Shown here piece after piece: positions 25,762 to 36,095 of a stretch of 64,000 nucleotides of DNA. The stretch lies in assembly GCA_024688685.1 (NCBI GenBank), contig JAILDX010000038.1, positions 1-64,000 on the forward strand, given 5' to 3'. The notes under the pieces are model-generated. The model was not told the origin of the DNA. It saw nothing but the letters and a program-made list of their open reading frames with translations, and did no database searches. The first letter of the stretch is position 1. Each line of letters starts with the position of its first letter. This DNA is from Saccharofermentans sp. GTDB lineage: Bacteria; Bacillota; Clostridia; Saccharofermentanales; Saccharofermentanaceae. The translations under genes were made by a program, and so were the position numbers.

Positions 25762-27942
25762 ATGAAGATTCCTTTAGTAATACAGACACACAGTGGTGAG
25801 AATGCTATAGCGACGATTGCGTCAATGCTTTCTTATTATGGCAGGATTACTCCTCTTTCCGAGATGAGAGAGGGTAATATCACGTCAAGAGGCGGCTCCA
25901 CCCCTGAACAGATGAAGAAGATGGCCGCTAATTACGGCCTTGACTCTGAGATCGTAAAAGTCGGTGTTGACGATATTAAGAAAATGAAGTTTCCCGTTGT
26001 TGTCAGATGGAAGAGACTCTATTACTGTATCGTTAAGAAGATAAGTGGGAACAAAGTTTATCTTGCAGATCCGTCAAAGGGTGAATATCCTGTAGATCTC
26101 GCTACGTTTGAACGCGGCTATATGGGCACTGCGATCATCATGACGCCTAACAAGGACTTTGTTAAGGGCGGAAAGAGGCCTTCTCTTTACAAACTGATCG
26201 CCGTCCGTCTGAGCGGTGTAAGACAGAAGCTTCTTCTTCTTGCATTCCTCAATCTTATGGCTGTCGCTCTCAATATCCTTATGGTCGATGCCACGAAGGA
26301 TATGCTCGATCTTGCTTCCACCGGCAAGCCTGAGAGCATCCTCAATAATATCGTATCGATGGATGCCCTTAAGAGCTTTACTCCATATAATATCCTTGTT
26401 GTTGTTATGGGAGTGCTCCTTTTACTTCAGACCATTGTTGATATCTTCAAGACACTCCATATCTACCGTACATCATATTCTGTCGCTGCAAAGTCCAGTT
26501 CTTCAGTTTTTAAGAAGATACTGTACCAGCCTATGAGCTTCTTTGAGCAGTACAGAACAGGTGAACTTATCCAGCGTATGGAGGATAATACAAAACTCGA
26601 CCTTTCACTAGTCAGGACAATGGTCCCGAGAGTGCTCGATTTCTTCATGACCATCGTTTACTTTATCCTTATCGTCTCTTATCACTGGAAGATCGCCCTT
26701 ATGAGCGTCGGTGTTGAGATCATTTATCTCATCCTCTCGATGCAGATGAGAAGCAGGATCATCATGCAGTCAAGAAGCAATGCGGTCAATTCAGCGGCGA
26801 TGAACACATCGATCCTCAATGGTCTTGATACTATTGAGACGATCAAGTCCGGAGGCGTTGAGAGACTTTTCTTCTCCGGATGGAAGAAGACTCAGTCTGA
26901 TCTTGATTCGAGCAGAGTCAGCGGTATCGGCATTAATGCAATGTCAGGAGTTATCGACGGACTTCACGGTCTGTTATCACAGGGAATCCTTCTGTTTGCT
27001 GGTGCGTACTTTATCATCAACGGGGAGATGACACTTGGTATCATGGCTGCTCTTCAGACTGTATTAGGCAATTTCAGGAATACTTTCTCGAACTGCGTTA
27101 ATATGACAAACAGTCTTCAGAAGACAAGAACAGATATCGAACGAGTTGAAGATATCAGAGAGAGGGGAGAGCTTCCCCAGTATGATCTGCCTGAGGATGC
27201 TGAGCCTGACAAGCTTCTCGGAGAACTTGATATTTCGCATGTCTCCTACAGGTATCAGGCAGGCGAGCCCTTGTCTGTAGATGATGTTTCTTTTAAGGTT
27301 AAGCCGGGCCAGATCATTGCGATAGTCGGCGCTTCCGGATGCGGTAAGACAACTCTCCTTAAGTGTATACTGTCGCTTTATAAGCCTACATCGGGAGAAG
27401 TCAGATATAACGGCCTTCTGAGAGAAGAGATTCCTGATGTCGTATTCCATTCCACTATAACTGCTGTTGATCAGGAGTGTGTTGTATTTGAAGACACTAT
27501 CGCAAATAACCTCACGATGTGGGATACAACCGTAAATGATTATGAGATGATAATGGCTGCTAATGACGCGCACATCCATAAGAGGATCGCGCAGGAGAGA
27601 GAGGGCTATTATTCAAAGATGCTGGAGAACGGTCGTAACTTCTCCGGTGGTGAGATACAGAGACTTGAGCTTGCAAGAGCACTCTCTGCAGAACCTACGA
27701 TACTTCTTCTCGATGAGTTTACTTCTGCTCTTGATGCCGTTACGGAAGAAGAGGTGTTCAAATCGATAAGGCTTAAGGCTACGACATGTATCATTGTTGC
27801 TCACAGGCTTTCAACTGTTTCGCTCTGTGATTATATCCTTGTAATGGATAAGGGTAAGGTCGTACAAGAGGGAACACATGAAGAATTATATAACGTAGAC
27901 GGTCCTTACAGGGATCTTGTCAAAGTGTCAGGAGGATCGTGA
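25762..27942 (+). CDS. NHLM-type ABC transporter 1 with degenerate C39 domain
   Basis: A 726-residue half-transporter with N-terminal C39-like domain (about 1-130), six-helix ABC membrane domain (about 150-440) and ATPase domain: GASGCGKTT (about 523), FSGGEIQRLELARAL, ILLLDEFTSALD. In active C39 domains the motif is (D/E)CGxACLAM with a later catalytic His; here it reads GENAIATIASMLSYYG, so Cys is Asn, and the His position is RLYYCIV with Tyr, while the Asp of LADP remains. The domain should bind leaders but not cut them. It is the exporter of the lanthipeptide, paired with the next gene. Its TGA stop lies two bases before the next ATG. Confidence 0.88.
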   Translation: MKIPLVIQTHSGENAIATIASMLSYYGRITPLSEMREGNITSRGGSTPEQMKKMAANYGLDSEIVKVGVDDIKKMKFPVVVRWKRLYYCIVKKISGNKVYLADPSKGEYPVDLATFERGYMGTAIIMTPNKDFVKGGKRPSLYKLIAVRLSGVRQKLLLLAFLNLMAVALNILMVDATKDMLDLASTGKPESILNNIVSMDALKSFTPYNILVVVMGVLLLLQTIVDIFKTLHIYRTSYSVAAKSSSSVFKKILYQPMSFFEQYRTGELIQRMEDNTKLDLSLVRTMVPRVLDFFMTIVYFILIVSYHWKIALMSVGVEIIYLILSMQMRSRIIMQSRSNAVNSAAMNTSILNGLDTIETIKSGGVERLFFSGWKKTQSDLDSSRVSGIGINAMSGVIDGLHGLLSQGILLFAGAYFIINGEMTLGIMAALQTVLGNFRNTFSNCVNMTNSLQKTRTDIERVEDIRERGELPQYDLPEDAEPDKLLGELDISHVSYRYQAGEPLSVDDVSFKVKPGQIIAIVGASGCGKTTLLKCILSLYKPTSGEVRYNGLLREEIPDVVFHSTITAVDQECVVFEDTIANNLTMWDTTVNDYEMIMAANDAHIHKRIAQEREGYYSKMLENGRNFSGGEIQRLELARALSAEPTILLLDEFTSALDAVTEEEVFKSIRLKATTCIIVAHRLSTVSLCDYILVMDKGKVVQEGTHEELYNVDGPYRDLVKVSGGS

Positions 27943-27943
27943 T

Positions 27944-30103
27944 ATGGGTATATATACCAAGACAATTAAAGACCGCGATCGTCTTGATAAGGATATGGTG
28001 GAGCAGGCTGAGCTTCACCTGATGAACAGGATCAGGAATAATGCGACCGACAAGACTACTGACGGGTCTCAAACTGCTGTTAATTACATATTAAACAAGT
28101 TCAGTCTCTCTTCGCGCGAGGTTTATGAGTATTCCGATACTTTCGAGCTTCTTGATCAGATGCTCGATCCTCTGGGTGTTATGTATGAGCAGGTTGATCT
28201 AACTGATCCCGTATGGAAGAAGAGAACTGAATATATGCTCGGTTATCTGGATAATGGAAGAGCCGTTGTTCTTTATCCTTCAGTTCATGGATACAGATAC
28301 TTTTATCCTTACGATGGTAAGAAATACAGGGTAACTAATGATACAAAGCTTCAGAATACAGGTTATGTTATTCACAGACCTTTAAGATGCAGTTCCGCAT
28401 CTATCCTGTCTCTTACCAATTTTATGCTTCATCTTATTTCGAAGAGAGACCTGATCCTTATCGGAGTTTCTTCGATGCTTGTCTCTCTGCTCGGTCTTGT
28501 AACGCCTAAGATGAATCAGTACGTGCTCAACGATATCGTTCCGTTAGGGAACAGCGGCTATGCACTTCTTTTCAGAGCTCTTATGCTGTTCCTGCTCTGC
28601 GGGATCTTAAAGACTGGTATTACGACTATCAAGACCGTTTTCCTTGGAAAGATGCGTATCCGCATCTCTTCTGAAGCCCAGTCAGCAACGATGACGAGAC
28701 TTCTTCTCCTGCCGCAGTCTTTCTTTACAAAGGCATCTACCGGTAAACTTTCAAAGCAGATAGGCAATTCAAGAGCCCTTTATGATCAGATTATCGGTTT
28801 TATAATGGGTTCAGCTCTTACGGTTATCTGTTCATTGGTCTATCTCCATCAGATGGGAACATTCTCTCCCGTACTTCTTGTTCCTGCTGTTTCTGTTCTT
28901 GTTGTACGAAGCATATTCAGATTTGTTGCAGGCATCTTCCATTCAGACAACCAGCGCAATCATCAGGAAGCCGGAATGGAAGAAAGATCATTCATGTATA
29001 CTTCTCTCAGGGGTATACAGAGGATCAAGGAAAGCGGAGCCGAGAAGAGGATATATGCAAGATGGGCAGAACGTTTCCATAGTGTTCTGACGCTTGAACT
29101 CGACCAGCCTGCAATACTGAAGTTTGAGGATGTCGTTCTCGGATTCCTCAGCTCTCTCTGTACTGTCATAATGCTGTCCCTTATAATTCCGAATGATATT
29201 TCCAAGGCTGACTATATCGCATTTAACTCATCTTTTGCCATCATTACAACAGCCGTTTCCGAGCTGCTGGATGCTCATCGCAAGATCATAACGATGAAGC
29301 CTATGCTCGAGAATTTCAAGATACTTATCGATACACCTCCTGAGGCAAACGAGAATCAGATCGTTATGCGCAAGGTCAAGGGTGATATCAAGCTTGAGAA
29401 TGTCTGTTTCTCATACGATGACGGCAGGATCGACTGTCTAGATGATGTTTCGATACATGTGTCGCAGGGTGAGAAGATCGCTATTGTAGGTGAGAGCGGA
29501 TGCGGCAAGAGTACGTTGCTCAAGATAATACTCGGTTCGCTCAAACCGAACAGCGGTTCTGTATATATCGACAATATCCCGATAGATACACTGAACCTCA
29601 GATCATACAGAAGACATATCGGTGCTGTTTTCCAGTTCAGCAGGGTAATGCCGGGAACAGTTTATTCCAATATCGCGTTCTGCCCGCGCCCTGTCAGCCT
29701 TGAAGAGGCAAAGGACGCTGCAGAGAAGGCTGCTATAGCTGATGTTATTGATAATCTGCCGCTTCAGTACGATACTGAGCTTTCTGATTCCAATTCCGGC
29801 GGCTTCTCCGGAGGCCAGAGGCAGAGGCTCCTTCTTGCAAGAGCTTTCGCGAGCAAGCCCGGTATAATGATCCTCGATGAGGCAACATCCGCTCTTGACA
29901 ACATTGCTCAGAATAAGGTTCTCGACTCTGTTTATAAGGAAAAGTGTACCGTTGTTATGGTCGCTCACCGTTTGTCCACTGTTATCAACTGTGACAGGAT
30001 AATCCTTCTTAAGAACGGAAGGATTGCTGAAGAAGGCAAATATCAGGAACTCATGGACCTTAAGGGCGAATTCTATGAACTTATGAGACGTCAATCAGAT
30101 TGA
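27944..30103 (+). CDS. NHLM-type ABC transporter 2 (no peptidase)
   Basis: A 719-residue half-transporter starting at the ATG behind AGGAGG. The first about 155 residues are a soluble domain of the kind seen in the second ABC protein of NHLM peptide-export systems (no C39 motif), then six membrane helices and an ATPase domain with GESGCGKST (about 517), FSGGQRQRLLLARAF and IMILDEATSALD. It most likely forms a heterodimer with the preceding protein for lanthipeptide export and possibly self-protection, because no LanFEG immunity genes are present. The terminator begins within its last codons. Confidence 0.88.
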   Translation: MGIYTKTIKDRDRLDKDMVEQAELHLMNRIRNNATDKTTDGSQTAVNYILNKFSLSSREVYEYSDTFELLDQMLDPLGVMYEQVDLTDPVWKKRTEYMLGYLDNGRAVVLYPSVHGYRYFYPYDGKKYRVTNDTKLQNTGYVIHRPLRCSSASILSLTNFMLHLISKRDLILIGVSSMLVSLLGLVTPKMNQYVLNDIVPLGNSGYALLFRALMLFLLCGILKTGITTIKTVFLGKMRIRISSEAQSATMTRLLLLPQSFFTKASTGKLSKQIGNSRALYDQIIGFIMGSALTVICSLVYLHQMGTFSPVLLVPAVSVLVVRSIFRFVAGIFHSDNQRNHQEAGMEERSFMYTSLRGIQRIKESGAEKRIYARWAERFHSVLTLELDQPAILKFEDVVLGFLSSLCTVIMLSLIIPNDISKADYIAFNSSFAIITTAVSELLDAHRKIITMKPMLENFKILIDTPPEANENQIVMRKVKGDIKLENVCFSYDDGRIDCLDDVSIHVSQGEKIAIVGESGCGKSTLLKIILGSLKPNSGSVYIDNIPIDTLNLRSYRRHIGAVFQFSRVMPGTVYSNIAFCPRPVSLEEAKDAAEKAAIADVIDNLPLQYDTELSDSNSGGFSGGQRQRLLLARAFASKPGIMILDEATSALDNIAQNKVLDSVYKEKCTVVMVAHRLSTVINCDRIILLKNGRIAEEGKYQELMDLKGEFYELMRRQSD

Positions 30104-30122
30104 TGGACGTCTTTTTGTTTTT
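30086..30122 (+). terminator. Terminator of the lanthipeptide operon
   Basis: AGACGTC / GACGTCT with inner ATC/GAT pairs, followed by TTTTTGTTTTTTTT. The stem overlaps the stop codon of the second ABC gene. Confidence 0.9.
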
Positions 30123-30176
30123 TTTATTTATAGTGTTATAATCTCAAGGTTGAGTTTCTTATTCAGGGGGGAAAGG

Positions 30177-31718
30177 ATGAAGAAGGTTGCACAGGAAAGG
30201 GCTCGCAGGGCCAGAATAAAGAAAAGGATCATTATTATTTCCGTCGTATCTGTTCTTGCTGTAGCATTGATCGCAGCAGGCGCATTCTTCTATATCAAAA
30301 CTACAGGCTACAAGGGAACGGTCGGTTCCTGTTCATGGACGCTTAATAATGACGGTGTCATGACTGTCAGCGGCAGCGGAAGCACAAAGGGCCGGGTATT
30401 TGTTACATTCGGAATCGGCAAATGTTCGCTTGAAGATGTTAAGGAGATCGTTCTGGAAGAAGGTGTAACCGATGTTTCAGCTCCCTTTATCAAGGCCATG
30501 ACGAATCTTACGAAGGCAACTGTTCCTTCATCCGTAGGTGACATCGAAGACGGTACATTCACTTCAAACAAGCTTCTTTCTTCTATTCTTGTAGCTGAAG
30601 GCAATGCAAACTATTCATCTCTCGACGGAAGCCTTTACGATAAGGGCAAGACAAAGCTCATCTGCTATCCGTCAGCTATCGCTAATACTGAATTCATAGT
30701 ACCTGATTCTGTTCAGGAAATCGGTGTTTATGCATTTAAGGATGCAGCTAACCTTACATATATCTGTATTAACAGCGGACTTATGGTAATTGATGATCTT
30801 GCTTTTATCGGTATGCCCAAGCTTGAGACGATCGGTGTCTCTGAAGGCAACGGCAGCTATATTTCAGAAGGCCACGCACTTTATGATATCGGAAAGACAA
30901 CAGTCATCAGATTCCCTTCTTCATGCTCTGCTCTCACATTTGAGACTCCGGATACGGTTACACAGATTGCTGATGCTGCATTTGAAGGCTGTACGAATCT
31001 TACCGGCATCACTCTGAATGACCGCATAAACCGCATCGGTGTAGGCGCTTTCAGCGGATGCTCAAGCCTTACTGAAATCACAGTGCCTGAAGGTTGCAGA
31101 AGGATCTGTGACAGTGCGTTCTCCAAGTGTACAAGTCTCAAATCGGTAACACTTCCTTCAGAATATACATCTATCCCTTCGAATCTGTTCTGGGGATGCA
31201 CATCTCTTGCAAATGTGTCTATCCCTGAGACAGTTACTTCGATAGGTGACGGTGCTTTCTGTAACTGTACAGCTCTCACTAACATTAATATTCCTGTTAA
31301 TGTAACTTGTATTGGAAAGAATGCTTTTGGCGGATGTATCGGACTTGCGTCTGTCCAGCTTCCGGAAGGTCTTTCCGCTATTTCAGATTACGCATTTAAC
31401 AAGTGTACTGCACTTAAGGAACTTGTAATTCCCGAGTCAGTATCTGCAGTCGGATATGCATCTTTTGCAGACTGCAAGAGCCTGACTGCAGTAACTGTTC
31501 CTGACGGCGTTGCTTCGGTCGGAGATTTTGCGTTCTTTAACTGCAGCGGACTTTCAACCGTCAATCTCGGAAGAGGCGTTAAGACTGTAGGTGAATCAGC
31601 CTTCAGGAACTGCACAAGCCTTGGCAGCGTCTTCTATGCAGGAAGTCAGGCAGAATGGTCAGGTGTTTCTGTTGGAAGCAATAACGATAAGCTCGCATCT
31701 TCCGTACAGTTCAAATAA
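30177..31718 (+). CDS. BspA-type leucine-rich repeat membrane-anchored protein
   Basis: The 513-residue product starts at the ATG behind GGGGGGAAAGG, with TATAAT near 30134. A basic N-terminus and one helix (IIIISVVSVLAVALIAAGAFF) anchor it; the outside portion contains about a dozen 23-residue LRR_5 repeats of the form CTSLxxVxIPxxVxxIGxxAFxxC (for example FWGCTSLANVSIPETVTSIG). BspA-like repeats mediate adhesion or protein-protein contact in gut bacteria. It follows the lanthipeptide terminator and has its own promoter, so it is probably unrelated to that locus. Confidence 0.85.
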   Translation: MKKVAQERARRARIKKRIIIISVVSVLAVALIAAGAFFYIKTTGYKGTVGSCSWTLNNDGVMTVSGSGSTKGRVFVTFGIGKCSLEDVKEIVLEEGVTDVSAPFIKAMTNLTKATVPSSVGDIEDGTFTSNKLLSSILVAEGNANYSSLDGSLYDKGKTKLICYPSAIANTEFIVPDSVQEIGVYAFKDAANLTYICINSGLMVIDDLAFIGMPKLETIGVSEGNGSYISEGHALYDIGKTTVIRFPSSCSALTFETPDTVTQIADAAFEGCTNLTGITLNDRINRIGVGAFSGCSSLTEITVPEGCRRICDSAFSKCTSLKSVTLPSEYTSIPSNLFWGCTSLANVSIPETVTSIGDGAFCNCTALTNINIPVNVTCIGKNAFGGCIGLASVQLPEGLSAISDYAFNKCTALKELVIPESVSAVGYASFADCKSLTAVTVPDGVASVGDFAFFNCSGLSTVNLGRGVKTVGESAFRNCTSLGSVFYAGSQAEWSGVSVGSNNDKLASSVQFK

Positions 31719-31814
31719 AATTGAGATTCTCATCTTTCCTGTGGTAACCTTTACAAAGTGAAGGTTATGCTATAATGATTTAGAAATTGTTTGTTTTTGG
31801 GGGTTTTTTGATCT

Positions 31815-33812
31815 ATGTCAGCAAAGAAAGCTTACGGAAATGAGAGTATTTCCATGCTCAAAGGAGCCGACAGGGTAAGGAAACGTCCTGCGGTCATATT
31901 CGGTTCGGACAATCTTGAGGGATGTATTCATTCATTCTTTGAGATCCTTTCCAATTCTATCGATGAAGCCCGTGAGGGGTATGGTAATCAGATAATCATT
32001 ACAAGGTATAAAGACGGTTCCATTGAAGTCGAGGACTTCGGACGTGGTATCCCGCTTGATTACAACACAAAGGAGAACCGTTATAACTGGGAACTCGTTT
32101 ACTGTGAACTTTATGCAGGCGGCAAATACCTTAACAATTCAGCCGGAGATTATGAATTCTCCCTTGGTCTGAATGGTCTTGGTGCATGTGCTACCCAGTA
32201 TGCATCTGAGTATTTCGATGTTACTGTTATGAGAGATCATACAAGGTACACGATGTCGTTCAAGAAGGGTGAACCCGTGACTGAGCTCATGAAGGAACCC
32301 TACAGGTTTAAGAGGACCGGTACGATTCAGCGCTGGAAGCCTGATTCCGAGGTCTTCACTGAGACATTTATTCCTCTGGAGAGCTTTAAGGAGATAATAA
32401 AGCGTCAGTCAGTCGTTAACAGCGGGATTGAGTTTATCCTGAAGGATGAGCTTTCCGGAGAAGAGTTTACTTATCTTTATAAAGAGGGAATAAAGGGTTA
32501 CTGTGATGAGCTCTCTGATATGAGAGGCATTACGGAGACTTGTTATTTTACCGGCGAGGGCAAGGGCAGAGACAGCGATGACCGTGATGAGTACAAGGTT
32601 AAGGCTGAGGTTGCTTTCTGCTTCAACAATGAGATCAATGCGATGGAGTATTACCATAACTCCAGTTACCTTGAGCATGGTGGATCTCCGGATAAGGCCG
32701 TAAGAAGCGCGTTCTTAAGCGAGATAGACAAGCAGATAAAGGCAAAGGATAAGTATAAGGCTAATGAGGCTAAGATCACTTTCCAGGATATAGCTGATTC
32801 CCTTATTGTCATTACTAATACTTTCTCCACGCAGACGTCTTATGCAAATCAGACTAAGAAAGCTATCAATAACAAGTATATCCAGGATTATATGACTCAG
32901 CTCATCAGGACTAATCTCGAGATATGGTTTATCGAGAATAAGCAGGCAGGTGAGAAGGTAATCGAACAGATCCTTGTTAATAAGCGCTCGAGAGAGAATG
33001 CCGAGAAGACGAGGGTCAGCATAAAGAAGAAGCTGATGGGTTCTATCGATATCAATAACAGGATCAAGAAGTTTGTTGACTGCAGAAGCAAGGATGTCGA
33101 TCAGAGAGAACTCTACATTGTTGAGGGTGATTCTGCTCTTGGTTCTGTTAAGATGGGCAGGGATGCCGAGTTCCAGGCAGTTATGCCTGTCAGAGGTAAG
33201 ATACTTAACTGCCTCAAGGCCGATTATGCACAGATCTTCAAGAGCGAGATAATTACTGACCTTCTTAAGGTTCTTGGATGCGGTGTTGAGATAAGTGATA
33301 AGCATAACAAGGAGATAAGCGCCTTTAATATCGACAATCTTCGCTGGAACAAGATCATTATCTGTACCGATGCCGATGTGGACGGTTTCCAGATAAGGAC
33401 TCTCATCCTGACTATGATCTACAGACTTACGCCTACGCTCATTGAGAAAGGCCATGTCTATGTCGCTGAATCTCCTCTCTTTGAGATCACATACAGACCT
33501 AAGGGGAAGAAGGCTGATCAGGAAGAGACGCTTTTCGCTTTCAATGAGAAAGAGAAGGCGGATATACTTGCAAAATACGATAATTCATGCCTGACGATCC
33601 AGAGATCAAAGGGTCTCGGTGAGAATGAGCCTGAGATGATGTGGCAGACGACCATGAATCCCAAGACCAGAAGGCTTATCAAGATCTGTCCCGAGGATGC
33701 AAAGAAGACTGCAGAGGTCTTTGATCTTCTCCTGGGAGACAATCTGGCAGGCAGAAAGCTTCATATCGAGCAGGACGGACACCTGTATCTCGATATGCTC
33801 GATATAGGTTAA
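31815..33812 (+). CDS. parE: Type IIA topoisomerase subunit B (ParE/GyrB-like)
   Basis: The 665-residue ATPase subunit has the GHKL fold (FEILSNSIDEAREG, VEDFGRGIPLD, GLNGLGACATQYAS), the transducer domain and a Toprim domain with VEGDSALGSVKMGRD and TDADVDGFQIRTL, where metal-binding Asp residues lie. Canonical GyrB reads DADVDGSHIRTL, so FQ replaces SH, and the N-terminal YIGS motif reads AVIFGS. This fits the divergent second or third topoisomerase pair of Clostridia rather than the main gyrase. ATG at 31815 lies behind GGGGG. A TATAAT near 31772 is a plausible promoter. Confidence 0.85.
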   Translation: MSAKKAYGNESISMLKGADRVRKRPAVIFGSDNLEGCIHSFFEILSNSIDEAREGYGNQIIITRYKDGSIEVEDFGRGIPLDYNTKENRYNWELVYCELYAGGKYLNNSAGDYEFSLGLNGLGACATQYASEYFDVTVMRDHTRYTMSFKKGEPVTELMKEPYRFKRTGTIQRWKPDSEVFTETFIPLESFKEIIKRQSVVNSGIEFILKDELSGEEFTYLYKEGIKGYCDELSDMRGITETCYFTGEGKGRDSDDRDEYKVKAEVAFCFNNEINAMEYYHNSSYLEHGGSPDKAVRSAFLSEIDKQIKAKDKYKANEAKITFQDIADSLIVITNTFSTQTSYANQTKKAINNKYIQDYMTQLIRTNLEIWFIENKQAGEKVIEQILVNKRSRENAEKTRVSIKKKLMGSIDINNRIKKFVDCRSKDVDQRELYIVEGDSALGSVKMGRDAEFQAVMPVRGKILNCLKADYAQIFKSEIITDLLKVLGCGVEISDKHNKEISAFNIDNLRWNKIIICTDADVDGFQIRTLILTMIYRLTPTLIEKGHVYVAESPLFEITYRPKGKKADQEETLFAFNEKEKADILAKYDNSCLTIQRSKGLGENEPEMMWQTTMNPKTRRLIKICPEDAKKTAEVFDLLLGDNLAGRKLHIEQDGHLYLDMLDIG

Positions 33813-33827
33813 TAACGGAGTAAAAGA

Positions 33828-36095
33828 ATGGCTGGCAAGAAGAAAAAGAACGAAGATAAGAAGAGTGACTCGCTGAAGGCGAGACTTACTGATACAAATG
33901 CGAAGGATATGCCCGCAGTAGAGCAGCCTATCACGGAGATGCTCGAGATGAACTATATGCCTTATGCTATGAGTGTAATAGTTTCGAGAGCAATCCCCGA
34001 GATCGATGGATTTAAGCCGTCACACCGCAAGCTTCTCTATACGATGTATAAGATGGGCCTCCTTAACGGCAACAGGACAAAGTCCGCCAACGTTGTCGGA
34101 CAAACTATGAAGCTCAATCCTCACGGTGATCAGGCTATCTATGACACCATGGTGCGTATGACGAAGGGTAATGCAGCTCTGCTTCATCCGTATGTTGATT
34201 CAAAGGGTAATTTCGGTAAGCAGTATTCACGTGATATGCAGTGTGCAGCGCCCCGATATACAGAGGTCAGGCTCGAGAAGATCTGTGGTGAGATCTTTAA
34301 GGGCATCGATAAGAATGCCGTCGATCTTGTTGATAACTATGACGGTACTCTTAAGGAGCCCGTTCTGCTTCCGACGACATTCCCGGCGATCCTTGTTAAC
34401 AGTAATCAGGGTATTGCTGTCGGAATGGCATCCAATATATGTTCATTTAATCTGAGGGAAGTATGTGAGGCAACAGAAGCTTATCTCAAGGACTGCAGCT
34501 GTGACCTTCTTGAATATATGCCGGCACCTGATTTCTCCGGCGGCGGACTGATTCTTTACGATAAGGAACAGATGAGACAGATATATGAGACCGGTAAGGG
34601 CTCGATCCCTATCAGGAGCAAGTATGAGATCGATAAGAAGAATAATCTTATCGAGATAACGGAGATCCCGTATTCCACCAGCTCTGAAGCGATCATCGAC
34701 AGCATTGCCGATCTTGTTAAGGCCGGCAAGGCAAAAGAAATCGCCGATATCAGAGACGAGACCGATCTTGATGGCCTCAAGATAACCATTGACTGCAAGC
34801 GTGGAACTGATCACGAAGCTCTCATGAAGAAGCTCTTCAGATTCACAAAGCTCCAGGATACATTTGCCTGCAACTTCAATATCCTGATCAACGGTTCCCC
34901 GAAAGTAATGGGTGTCCGTGAGATAATCAATGAGTGGCTCATCTGGAGAAGGCAGTGCATCACGAGAGAGCTTGAGTTCAATCTCAATAAGATGAGACGT
35001 CAGCTCCATCTCCTCGACGGCCTTGCAGCCATCCTTCTTGATATCGATAAAGCGATAAAGATCATCCGCAATACCGAGCTTGAGGAAGATGTTGTTCCCA
35101 ACTTGATGAAGGGATTCGGTATTGATAAGGAACAGGCTGAGTATGTTGCTGAGATCAAGCTTCGCAATATCAATAAGCAGTATATCGTCAACAGGATCGC
35201 TGACAGAGATAAACTCAAGGAAGATATTGCTGATACTGAGGATATCCTTAAGAGTCCGAGAAGGATCAATACCCTGATCTCCAAGAGTCTTAAGGATGTT
35301 GCTGCAAAGTTCGGTCAGGAGAGACGCACACAGCTTATTGCAAATGAGACTGTTGAAGCGTTTACGCCAGCTGTCGAGATTGCAGATTACCGTCTGCATC
35401 TCATGCTTACAAGACACGGATATCTTAAGAAGCATTCTCTTGTTTCGATGCGTAACGCGGGCGAACTCAAGACGAAGGAAGATGACGAGATCTTCCTGGG
35501 ATATGAGACTGAAAACAAGAGCGATATCCTGTTCTTTACAGATAAGTGCAATGTCTATAAGGCGAAGACTTACGATTTTGCTGATACAAAACCCGGAGAT
35601 TTCGGTTACTATCTGCCGTCTGAACTTGGCTTTGAAGAAGGTGAGAATGTTGTATTCATGATCCCTACGACTGATTATAAAGGCAAGATAATGATCGGTT
35701 TTGAGAACGGTAAGGCTGCATTGTTCCCGATCAATGTTTATGAGACAAAGCAGAACAGGAAGAAGCTTCTGAAGGGCTACTCAGATCTTTCAAAGGCAGT
35801 ATCTTTCATACTTCTTGCAGATGATGAGGATCCTGATCTCGTTGCAAGATCAGATCTGAAGAAGGCCGTTGTGTTTAAATCATCTCTCATACCTCTCAAG
35901 ACTACCAGGACTACACAGGGTGTCCAGCTCCTCGCATCAAAGAGAGGTTCCAAGATGGTGGAGATCAGAAGACTTGCAGAATCGGGTATCGGCGATGCTG
36001 AATACTACAGGATCAGAAAGGTACCTGCGATAGGTTACTATATCAAGGAAGATTCCTTTGAGAACAAGCAGTTAGGCTTTGAGGATTTTAGTTGA
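33828..36095 (+). CDS. parC: Type IIA topoisomerase subunit A (ParC/GyrA-like)
   Basis: The 755-residue breakage-reunion subunit begins 15 bases after the B subunit. It has an unusual Lys-rich head (AGKKKKNEDKKSD), then YAMSVIVSRAIPEIDGFKPSHRKLLYTMY, LNPHGDQAIYDTMVRM and the catalytic Tyr in CAAPRYTEVRLEK (about residue 145). The C-terminal beta-pinwheel (about 520-740) lacks a GyrA box, so decatenation (topo IV-like) is more likely than supercoiling. Its TGA stop overlaps the TTG start of the next gene. Confidence 0.85.
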   Translation: MAGKKKKNEDKKSDSLKARLTDTNAKDMPAVEQPITEMLEMNYMPYAMSVIVSRAIPEIDGFKPSHRKLLYTMYKMGLLNGNRTKSANVVGQTMKLNPHGDQAIYDTMVRMTKGNAALLHPYVDSKGNFGKQYSRDMQCAAPRYTEVRLEKICGEIFKGIDKNAVDLVDNYDGTLKEPVLLPTTFPAILVNSNQGIAVGMASNICSFNLREVCEATEAYLKDCSCDLLEYMPAPDFSGGGLILYDKEQMRQIYETGKGSIPIRSKYEIDKKNNLIEITEIPYSTSSEAIIDSIADLVKAGKAKEIADIRDETDLDGLKITIDCKRGTDHEALMKKLFRFTKLQDTFACNFNILINGSPKVMGVREIINEWLIWRRQCITRELEFNLNKMRRQLHLLDGLAAILLDIDKAIKIIRNTELEEDVVPNLMKGFGIDKEQAEYVAEIKLRNINKQYIVNRIADRDKLKEDIADTEDILKSPRRINTLISKSLKDVAAKFGQERRTQLIANETVEAFTPAVEIADYRLHLMLTRHGYLKKHSLVSMRNAGELKTKEDDEIFLGYETENKSDILFFTDKCNVYKAKTYDFADTKPGDFGYYLPSELGFEEGENVVFMIPTTDYKGKIMIGFENGKAALFPINVYETKQNRKKLLKGYSDLSKAVSFILLADDEDPDLVARSDLKKAVVFKSSLIPLKTTRTTQGVQLLASKRGSKMVEIRRLAESGIGDAEYYRIRKVPAIGYYIKEDSFENKQLGFEDFS

